27,833 nt of DNA from JBGVSA01 sp041807905 (GTDB lineage Bacteria > Pseudomonadota > Gammaproteobacteria > Burkholderiales > Rhodocyclaceae): contig NZ_JBGVSA010000036.1 in NCBI RefSeq assembly GCF_041807905.1, positions 1 to 27,833 of the forward strand, written 5' to 3'. Each line of letters starts with the position of its first letter. Within the stretch, counting starts at the first letter, position 1. The notes beneath the pieces were generated by a model. That model searched no databases and was not told the origin of the DNA. It saw only the letters and a list, made by a program, of their open reading frames with translations. Position numbers and translations under genes: made by a program. Positions 15,070-21,896 of this stretch are shown one piece after another.

Positions 15070-18000
15070 ATGCGTTCGGTAAGCGAACGGGGTGCTCAAC
15101 AGGACGACGCTCACCTCACCGAGCAGAGGCCGCCGGCGCTCGTCCAGACGTTCTCCAGGCTGCTCTGCGTCGGCATCCTTGCCACATTGGTGGCCTACCT
15201 GACCTTGCTCGGTAACGCCATTCTCGAACGCGAGTTCGGCTGGCGATACGCCGAGCTCGTACGCCTGCAGGATACCCATGCTCGCATCGTCGGCTATACG
15301 CAGCGGCTGGGCGAGAGCCTGTCCGGGGGCCAGATCCCCTTTCTGCGACTGGCATCCGACATAGCCATACCGGACAAGAGCATTGTTAACGTTCCTGCCA
15401 CAGCATGGACGCACTCATTCAGTTTCGTCGCCGCGAGTCGCGAACTTGTCACGCAGGAACGCCTGTTGGCCGCGTGGCGCATGGCCATCCACGAATTCGC
15501 TGCCTGGCAACAGGGCGGACCTACCGTTACCACGGTCTTTCTTTCCAGCAAGGGCGACTTCGCCATCCGTATTCCAGCGCTCGATGACACCAGCGAAGCG
15601 CCCGAAGTCTATCTCGCGCGCGATCGGCAACTGCTGGAGCGATTCATTGAATTCCGGCGCGATCTCGACTGGAACCGTCAGGTTCTCGTCGTGCCCGGCG
15701 CCAGCGTCAAGGAAGCGACCAACATTTTCTACTACGTCAAACCGGTAGCGGCGGTCAGTGGGGCGTTAGCGGAGGGCGGCACCATGATGGTTGCCGCCAA
15801 CGCCAGGCAGTACAGCATATTGAGCAACGTCGCCATGCACATGGCGCAGAACTTCGCCATCTACTTGCCCGACGGGCGGCCTCTGTTCGTCGGCGCGGGC
15901 GCACGCGACATTCGGCCACAAATTTCCGGCCCGGCCGGGCAGAGAGAACGCTACGACTTTCAACTTCGTCGGGTACTCATCTACTCGCGTGACGGTCCAC
16001 TGACCATCGTCATGGCCGTGCCCTATGGCGATCTCGTCGGGCCCTATGCCTGGCGCATTGCGCTGCCCATCGCTGCGGCGCTGCTCGCCCTGGCGTTGGT
16101 GATGTTCGGCAAGTGGCGCATCTATCGCGACATTCTTCGACCATCGGCCGCGCGATTGCAGCAGTTGCGCGATAGTGGCGCGCTCGTCACGACGGTGTTG
16201 CAGGCCGCACCGGCCGGCATCTTCGTGCTCAAGCACGGCCAGGTCGAGCCTTCCATTGCCAACGATCGCGCCCGCGCGCTGCTGCAGCGACCCGTCGTCG
16301 GTGACGCGCGGCACCCATTGCTTGGCGAACTGATCGGTCGCGACACCTCGCCCGCGCCGGGCGAGGTACGGGTGACGCTGCCCGACGGGCAAGCTTGCGA
16401 TCTGCTCGTCACCAGCAGTCAGATCCAATATGGCGGAGAATCGGCACGCCTGTGCACGCTCACCGATATTTCGGACAACAAGCGCGCCGAGGCCGCGCTG
16501 GTGGAGGCATCCACGTCCGCCGAACGCGCCCGCGCGGCGGCCGACGCAGCCAACCAGGCCAAAACCTTATTCCTGTCGACGATGAGCCACGAGATCCGCA
16601 CGCCGTTGCACGGCATGCTCGGCACGCTCGAACTGATGGGTCATGCCGATATGCCGGCGTCCCAGCGGCGCTGGCTCGAGCGGGCGGAGGGCTCCGCCCG
16701 CAGCCTGCTCGAAGTCGTCGATGAAGTGCTTGATTTCTCGAAGATCGAATCTGGCGAGATTCACCTCGAGCACACGCCTTTCGACCCCGTGGCGCTCATC
16801 GAATCTGTCGTGCTCGCCTACGCTTCGCTTGCCCACCAGAAAGGACTCGTCCTGCAATGCGCCCTGAGGCCTGACGTCGATATCCGGCTCCTGGGCGATC
16901 CCGGGCGGCTGCGGCAGGTCGCCTCCAATCTGCTCAACAATGCCATCAAGTTTACCGAGGTGGGGCGGGTATTCGTCCGGCTCGACATCGACATGGGCGC
17001 GGACGATGACGAGAGCGATGACTTCGATGATGCGGACGATGGTGGGCCCGTGGCCATGCCGCAGGCCGCCATCCGCGTTCAGGTCGCCGACTCTGGCATC
17101 GGCATCGCGCCTGAACAGCAGCGGCAGCTCTTCGAGCCATTTGTCCAGGCGCGCGCCGGCAACACCCCGGGCACCGGCCTCGGACTTGCCATCAGCCGAC
17201 GGCTGGCCAACCTCATGCACGGCGACATCGACCTGGTCAGTACTCCTGGCGTCGGCAGCTCATTCGTGCTGCTGGCGGATCTCTCCGTCGAACGCGTCCA
17301 GCCCGTCGCTGCCGTACTCGAGGGCATACGTGTCGTTCTGCGCGCATCGGTGAGAGACATTCGCGACAACCTCACCAACCTGCTCGCCGCGCGCGGCGCC
17401 GAAGTGCGCCTCCAGGGCGATCCGCTGCCCGGCGACGCCGAGCCCGGCCAGTACCTGCTCGTCGTCAGTGACGACGACGTCCGACCCACGCGGGAAGAGG
17501 TCGGCGGCTATGCGGCCGTCGTACAGCTCACCAGCCTGCCACTGCTCGACGAAGACGAAGCCTGGCTCTTCGAGACAGACCCCTACAGCCACGCCAACAT
17601 CGTCGATGCCGTCCTGCGCGCTGCCGGCCGTCGTGTCGCGCACGCAGCGCACACCACAATCACCACGCGCAGTCTCGGTCTGCATGTGGCGGTCATCGAC
17701 GATCACCCGGTCAGCCGCGAACTGCTGGCCGAACAGCTCGCGCACCTCGGATGCAAGGCTTACTGTTATCGCGACGCCGAAACTGCTCTCAAGGATCTCG
17801 CCCGCATCGATGTCGACGTTGCGCTCGTAGACATCAACCTGCCGGGCATGAGCGGCTATGACTTCACCCGTCAGGCGAAGCGGGCAGGGCACCTGTGGCC
17901 TGTCATCGGCACTTCGGCCAACGCCGTTCTGACCGAATCGCAGCGTGCGCGCGAAGCCGGCATGCACGACTACCTCGTCAAACCCATCAGCCTCGAACAA

Positions 18001-18360
18001 CTGCGTGCCGCCCTGGTCAAGCACGCGCCCGCCGAGCCCGCCGACGTCGGCTCGGCGGCCGACAGGCTGGGGGATGCGGGCGGGGTGATCCACAGCGAGC
18101 ATCTGCGAAAGACCTTTCTGCGCGCGCTCGATGCCGACTGGCGCGCGCTCAACCAGGCCGTCGGCCAGAGCAATTTCGCCGTTGCCACCGAACACGCCCA
18201 TCGACTCAAGGGCGGCTTTGCCGTCATGCACATGGCTGCCGAAGCCGCACTGGCCGAGGCCATCGAACAGGCCGCGCAGCGTGCGCAGCCCGACACCTTG
18301 CGTGCAGGCGTCGAACGACTGCGCCCATGCGTTGCTCGACTCATGGAGGAACCACAATGA
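15070..18360 (+). CDS. Hybrid sensor histidine kinase (PAS-HisKA-HATPase-pseudoREC-REC-Hpt)
   Basis: 1096 residues. I start at MRSVSERG, because GGAGGTG lies 7 bp upstream; the open frame reaches back to 14848 but without neighbouring codon bias. TM1 about 31-50, a periplasmic sensor region about 51-325 of no family I recognise, TM2 about 328-347, a PAS-like segment about 370-470, HisKA with H507 in MSHEIRTP, HATPase with NLLNNAIKFT (620-629), ADSGIGIA (673-680) and GTGLGLAISRR (701-711), a receiver-like segment lacking the acidic pocket (about 745-850), an intact receiver with D921 (VDINLPGMSGYD) and K971, and an Hpt domain with H1044 (HAHRLKGG). This His-Asp-His relay is the layout of BvgS/EvgS/RcsC-type kinases. 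An acidic run at 644-657 interrupts the HATPase domain. The stop overlaps the next regulator start (ATGA), its evident partner. The signal is unknown. Confidence 0.93.
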   Translation: MRSVSERGAQQDDAHLTEQRPPALVQTFSRLLCVGILATLVAYLTLLGNAILEREFGWRYAELVRLQDTHARIVGYTQRLGESLSGGQIPFLRLASDIAIPDKSIVNVPATAWTHSFSFVAASRELVTQERLLAAWRMAIHEFAAWQQGGPTVTTVFLSSKGDFAIRIPALDDTSEAPEVYLARDRQLLERFIEFRRDLDWNRQVLVVPGASVKEATNIFYYVKPVAAVSGALAEGGTMMVAANARQYSILSNVAMHMAQNFAIYLPDGRPLFVGAGARDIRPQISGPAGQRERYDFQLRRVLIYSRDGPLTIVMAVPYGDLVGPYAWRIALPIAAALLALALVMFGKWRIYRDILRPSAARLQQLRDSGALVTTVLQAAPAGIFVLKHGQVEPSIANDRARALLQRPVVGDARHPLLGELIGRDTSPAPGEVRVTLPDGQACDLLVTSSQIQYGGESARLCTLTDISDNKRAEAALVEASTSAERARAAADAANQAKTLFLSTMSHEIRTPLHGMLGTLELMGHADMPASQRRWLERAEGSARSLLEVVDEVLDFSKIESGEIHLEHTPFDPVALIESVVLAYASLAHQKGLVLQCALRPDVDIRLLGDPGRLRQVASNLLNNAIKFTEVGRVFVRLDIDMGADDDESDDFDDADDGGPVAMPQAAIRVQVADSGIGIAPEQQRQLFEPFVQARAGNTPGTGLGLAISRRLANLMHGDIDLVSTPGVGSSFVLLADLSVERVQPVAAVLEGIRVVLRASVRDIRDNLTNLLAARGAEVRLQGDPLPGDAEPGQYLLVVSDDDVRPTREEVGGYAAVVQLTSLPLLDEDEAWLFETDPYSHANIVDAVLRAAGRRVAHAAHTTITTRSLGLHVAVIDDHPVSRELLAEQLAHLGCKAYCYRDAETALKDLARIDVDVALVDINLPGMSGYDFTRQAKRAGHLWPVIGTSANAVLTESQRAREAGMHDYLVKPISLEQLRAALVKHAPAEPADVGSAADRLGDAGGVIHSEHLRKTFLRALDADWRALNQAVGQSNFAVATEHAHRLKGGFAVMHMAAEAALAEAIEQAAQRAQPDTLRAGVERLRPCVARLMEEPQ

Positions 18361-18983
18361 TCCGCATCATCGTCGCCGACGATCATCCCGTCGTGCGTGC
18401 CGGCATCGTCGCTGTGCTCAAGAGCGCGCCCGATATTTCCGTCATCGGCGAAGCCGATGGAGTGGGTGCTCTCACGGCGCTGGTTGCGGCCGATCCGCCC
18501 GACATGATCGTGACCGATTACCAGATGCCCGACACCGACGGCAACGACGGTGCGCGCATGCTCCGATTCCTGCGCCAGCGCTATCCGCGCGTGCCGGTCA
18601 TCGTCCTGACCATGCTCACCAATCCGCTCGTCTATCGGCTCATCCTCAAGCTCGACGCGCGCGGCCTGCTGGTCAAGAGCGGCGAGACCACGCAATTGCT
18701 CGAAGCCGTCAGGGTGGTGCGCGCGGGGCGGCGCTACATCAGCCCGGCCATATCCGCCGCGCTCGAAGAACGCAGCGACGCCCAGCTCAATGCCGATCTT
18801 TCGCTGCGCGAAACCGAAGTCATCCGCCTTTTTGCAGGCGGACTCACGGTCAACGACATCGCACGCCAGCTCGAACGCAGCAAGAAGACCATCAGCCATC
18901 AGAAACGCAGCGCCATGGAGAAGATCGGCGCCCAGTCCGATCAAGAGCTCATCGAATTCGTCATTCGCTCCGGTCTCGTCTGA
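18357..18983 (+). CDS. LuxR-family response regulator (BvgA/EvgA/RcsB-like)
   Basis: 208 residues. Receiver: acidic pair D8/D9 in VADDHPVVRAG, phosphoacceptor D54 (VTDYQMPDTDG), T85, K107 (LLVKSG). HTH about 146-203: LSLRETEVIRLFAGGLTVNDIA in outline, then SKKTISHQKRSAMEKIG, close to the C-terminal domain of BvgA/EvgA/RcsB. The ATG lies within the kinase stop (ATGA), and GGAGG is 7-8 bp upstream, so it is coupled to the kinase and is its probable phosphate acceptor after the Hpt. Targets are unknown; the palindromes upstream of the kinase and the divergent regulator gene are natural candidates. Confidence 0.94.
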   Translation: MIRIIVADDHPVVRAGIVAVLKSAPDISVIGEADGVGALTALVAADPPDMIVTDYQMPDTDGNDGARMLRFLRQRYPRVPVIVLTMLTNPLVYRLILKLDARGLLVKSGETTQLLEAVRVVRAGRRYISPAISAALEERSDAQLNADLSLRETEVIRLFAGGLTVNDIARQLERSKKTISHQKRSAMEKIGAQSDQELIEFVIRSGLV

Positions 18984-19028
18984 CCGCGCGCAACGCCAGC
19001 GCAGCATGTCGGCGTTCTCATTGGGGGC

Positions 19029-19045
19029 TTACGCCAATGGCGTAA
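19029..19045. promoter_or_regulatory. Short inverted repeat after the response regulator
   Basis: TTACGCC-AAT-GGCGTAA, 7-base arms and 3-base loop, 46 bp after the regulator stop. It could be a weak terminator (no T-run follows) or an operator for the antitoxin-like gene downstream. Confidence 0.4.
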
Positions 19046-19100
19046 TACGCCGTCATCGAGCGGGGCCCGCGCACAGTGTGGCAACGCGACGGCGAAGCGT

Positions 19101-19122
19101 CGGGCACATCACTCAGTGCCCG
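19101..19122. promoter_or_regulatory. Inverted repeat just upstream of the MqsA-like gene
   Basis: CGGGCAC-N8-GTGCCCG ends 28 bp before the start codon. MqsA proteins bind palindromes in their own promoters, so this is a candidate autoregulatory operator; the sequence differs from the E. coli site I remember. Confidence 0.4.
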
Positions 19123-19150
19123 GCGGCCCAGTCATCGAGGAGCTCCCGAC

Positions 19151-19564
19151 ATGCACCCCGCCATACACTGCCCCGCCTGCGGCGGCGCCGAACTCGTCGC
19201 CGACGCGCGCGACCTTCCCTATACCTGCCGCGACCGTACCGTTGTCATTCCCGAGGTCCGCGGCCTTTACTGCATGAGCTGCGGCGAGGCGCTGCTCGGC
19301 GCCGAGGAGTCTGCCCGCGTCATGAACGCCATGCGGGCTTTCTCCCGCCAGATCAACGTATGCGCCGCCGGTGCCGAGCTCATCGTGCGGGTACGCAAGC
19401 AGTTGCGGCTCAGCCAGACCGAAGCCGGCATGCTCTTCGGCGGCTCCGCCAGCACGTTCTCGCGCTATGAGAGCGGCCGCGTCCGGCCACCGCCCGCGCT
19501 GGTCAAACTCTTCAAGCTGCTCGAGCGCCACCCGGAGTTGCTCGCCGAGATCAAAGACGCCTGA
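19151..19564 (+). CDS. MqsA/YgiT-type antitoxin or transcription regulator, no toxin partner
   Basis: 137 residues from MHPAIHCPACGG; GAGGAG lies about 7 bp upstream of the ATG. N-terminal zinc domain with C7-x2-C10 and C41-x2-C44, then a Cro/CI-type HTH (about 75-132): LRLSQTEAGMLFGGSASTFSRYESG in outline, then a tail ending HPELLAEI, all in the order found in E. coli MqsA (C3, C6, C37, C40; FGGGxxxFSRYExG; HPELLNEIR). MqsA neutralises the MqsR RNase and represses promoters through its HTH. An MqsR gene normally sits directly upstream; here only 167 bp separate it from the response regulator and none is present on either strand, nor is there room downstream. It may act as a stand-alone repressor. 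Confidence 0.88.
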   Translation: MHPAIHCPACGGAELVADARDLPYTCRDRTVVIPEVRGLYCMSCGEALLGAEESARVMNAMRAFSRQINVCAAGAELIVRVRKQLRLSQTEAGMLFGGSASTFSRYESGRVRPPPALVKLFKLLERHPELLAEIKDA

Positions 19565-19588
19565 TCCGCACGGAGCGGGCCGATTCAA

Positions 19589-19607
19589 CGCCGGAGCCGG
19601 TCCGGCG
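19589..19607. terminator. Hairpin between convergent genes
   Basis: CGCCGGA-gccgg-TCCGGCG, a 7-bp GC-rich stem, flanked outside by imperfect gatt/aatc complementarity. It lies between the stop of the MqsA-like gene (plus) and the stop of the slipin gene (minus). There is no T-run, so strength is doubtful. Confidence 0.45.
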
Positions 19608-19622
19608 AATCAAGCGTCAGCC

Positions 19623-20402
19623 TCAGGCGGCCGGCGCGCCATCCTTGGTGCGTCCCACTGCATCCGCGAACACGCGGGCCAGGTCGGTGGGGAAGGGGAA
19701 GACGATGGTCGAGCTGTTCTGGGCGCCGATCACGGCCAGCGTGCCGAGGTAGCGCAGCTGCATGGCCTCCGGGCGTTGGGCAAGTATGTCGGCGGCTTCA
19801 AGCAATTTCTGCGCGGCCTGCTGCTCACCCTCGGCGCTGATCACCTTGGCGCGACGTTCGCGTTCGGCCTCCGCCTGCCGCGCGATGACGCGGACCATGC
19901 TCTCGTTCAGATCGATGTGCTTGATCTGCACGCTGGCGACCTTGATGCCCCAGGGATCGGTCTGCGTGTCGAGGATTTCCTGGATGTCATGGTTGAGCTT
20001 GTCGCGTTCGGAGAGCATTTCGTCGAGGTCGTGCTTGCCGAGTACCGAACGCAGCGTCGTCTGTGCCAGCTCGCTGGTGGCCTGGCCGTAGTTGGCGACC
20101 TGGATCACCGAGCGCTCGGGGTCCACGACGCGGAAGTACATCACCGCGTTCACCTTCACCGAGACGTTGTCGTGCGAAATCACATCCTGCGACGGGACGT
20201 CGAGCACCATCGTCCGCTGGTCCACCCGGACCATCTGCTGCACGTAAGGAATCAGCAGGATCAGGCCCGGCCCCTTGACGCCGGTAAAGCGGCCGAGCGT
20301 GAAGACCACGCCGCGTTCGTACTCGCGCAGGATGCGTACCGCTGCGCCCAGCAAGAAGATGAGCAGAGCGATGATCGGAGCGAAGAAAGCGATATTGGCC
20401 AT
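19623..20402 (-). CDS. Slipin, SPFH/band-7 (stomatin-like) protein
   Basis: 259 residues. One membrane segment near the N-terminus (about 5-24), then an SPFH domain starting REYERGVVFTLGRFTGVKGPG and including DVPSQDVISHDNVSVKVNAV, followed by the coiled-coil rich in Glu/Arg/Ala (ARQAEAERERRAKVISAEGE in outline), and FPFPTDL near the end. This is the slipin subfamily (stomatin, QmcA-like), which forms oligomeric rings at membranes and supports membrane proteases. The start has AGGAC at the right distance. It lies 15 bp after the NfeD gene, the classic pairing in which NfeD cleaves the slipin's C-terminal region. Role: membrane organisation or quality control, by family. Confidence 0.93.
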   Translation of the reverse strand: MANIAFFAPIIALLIFLLGAAVRILREYERGVVFTLGRFTGVKGPGLILLIPYVQQMVRVDQRTMVLDVPSQDVISHDNVSVKVNAVMYFRVVDPERSVIQVANYGQATSELAQTTLRSVLGKHDLDEMLSERDKLNHDIQEILDTQTDPWGIKVASVQIKHIDLNESMVRVIARQAEAERERRAKVISAEGEQQAAQKLLEAADILAQRPEAMQLRYLGTLAVIGAQNSSTIVFPFPTDLARVFADAVGRTKDGAPAA

Positions 20403-20417
20403 GGTGCGATGTCCTTT

Positions 20418-21803
20418 TCAGTTGTTCCCGTCCGCGGGGCGTACCCGCAGGGTGAGCCCGTCGAGCCCGACGATGCGGACGCGCTGGTTTGCCACCAGGG
20501 GCTCATCCGCCACGGCCTTCCAGCGTTCGCCCTGGGTGAGCACGTACCCTGAGCCATCCGCCCAGTCCAGGACCTGCGCCAATGAGCCGATCATGGCCTC
20601 GCGCCCCGTCACGCGCTTGGTGCGGCGCGATTTGAAGGCGAGCCGACCGATCAACAGGGCGAGCCCCAGGGCCGTGATCGCGATTCCCGCGACCATGGGC
20701 CACCAGAGCCCGAAGCCGGGTGCTTCGCCGGGTTCCATCAAGAGCGTTGCGCCGAACACGAAGGCCACCACGCCGCCGATGCCGAGGACGCCGGCCGAAG
20801 GAATGAATATTTCGGACACCATCATCCCGAGGCCAAGCAGGATCAGGCCCAGGCCCGCGAAAGTGAAGGGCAGTTCCGCCAACGCGTAGAGACCCAGCAG
20901 GAGGCAGATCGCGCCAACCGTGCCGGGCAGGAAGGTGCCCGGGATCATGAACTCCAGCACCAGGCCGTAGAAGCCGATCATGAGCAGGATCAGGGCAACG
21001 TTCGGGTTGGTGATGACGCCCAGCGTGCGGGTGCGCCAGTCGGGCGGGACATGCACCAGCGCCAGATCGCGGGTATCCAGCCTGGCCGTGGCGCCGCCGA
21101 TTCTCACGCTGCGGCCGTCGGCCTGCCTGAGAAGGTCCTCGATGCTGCCCGCGAGGATGTCGATCACCTGTAGTTTGTAGGCCGATTCGGCCGACAGGCT
21201 CATCGCCTCGCGCACGGCCTTTTCGGCCCATTCGACGTTGCGCCCGCGAAACTCGGCGAGCGCACGAATGTAGGCCACCGCATCGTTGATCGCCTTGGCT
21301 TCCATCGTGCTGCCAGCCTTGCCGGGCTCCGGCGCGGACTGTTCGGGCCGCTGGCCCGGCGCCGAAGGCAGTCCACCGATCGAGACCGGCGTCGCCGCGC
21401 CGACATTGGTACCCGGCGCCATCGCCGCGATGTGGCCGGCGTACAGGATGTAGGTTCCGGCGCTGGCCGCCCGTGCGCCGCTTGGGCCGACGTAGGTCAG
21501 CACGGGGATGGGCGAGGCGAGGATGGCGCGGATGATCTCGCGCATCGACGTATCGAGCCCGCCCGGCGTGTCCATCTGCAGGACCACCACCCTGGCTTGC
21601 TGCGCCTTCGCCTGGGCCAGTCCGCGGCTTACGTAATCCGACATGGCCGGGCCCACGGCGCCTTGCAGTTCGAGGACGACGGCAACGCGCCCCGGCGCTG
21701 CGCCGGCCAGCGCGCTCGCCAAGAGCAGGCCCAGGGCGAGCAGAAAGACGTGGATCGAATGGCAGACATCGTGTCTGCATACCTGCCTGAGTGCGCTGAT
21801 CAT
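20418..21803 (-). CDS. NfeD-type membrane serine protease (long form)
   Basis: 461 residues. A signal or first TM segment (about 18-36), a ClpP-like protease domain with the oxyanion-type loop GGLDTSMREI (81-90), S114 in RAASAGT, and the general base K170 in MEAKAIND, as in the Ser-Lys pair of the 1510-N protease. Then four or five TM segments (about 265-400) and a C-terminal OB-fold soluble domain (about 405-461). AGGAGG lies 8 bp upstream of the start. By family it degrades or processes stomatin-like partners, and the slipin gene follows 15 bp later. A Pro/Gly-rich insert (about 144-164) lies between the two catalytic residues. The hybrid kinase upstream, 93 bp away on the same strand, may or may not be co-transcribed. 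Confidence 0.92.
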   Translation of the reverse strand: MISALRQVCRHDVCHSIHVFLLALGLLLASALAGAAPGRVAVVLELQGAVGPAMSDYVSRGLAQAKAQQARVVVLQMDTPGGLDTSMREIIRAILASPIPVLTYVGPSGARAASAGTYILYAGHIAAMAPGTNVGAATPVSIGGLPSAPGQRPEQSAPEPGKAGSTMEAKAINDAVAYIRALAEFRGRNVEWAEKAVREAMSLSAESAYKLQVIDILAGSIEDLLRQADGRSVRIGGATARLDTRDLALVHVPPDWRTRTLGVITNPNVALILLMIGFYGLVLEFMIPGTFLPGTVGAICLLLGLYALAELPFTFAGLGLILLGLGMMVSEIFIPSAGVLGIGGVVAFVFGATLLMEPGEAPGFGLWWPMVAGIAITALGLALLIGRLAFKSRRTKRVTGREAMIGSLAQVLDWADGSGYVLTQGERWKAVADEPLVANQRVRIVGLDGLTLRVRPADGNN

Positions 21804-21896
21804 GAAGCAAGCCTCCTCATGCCTCCTTCAATCATAGTCGCGCCCATGATCGTCTCCGCGGTATCGGGCCGGCGCGGGCGGACGACGGCCGACGGT

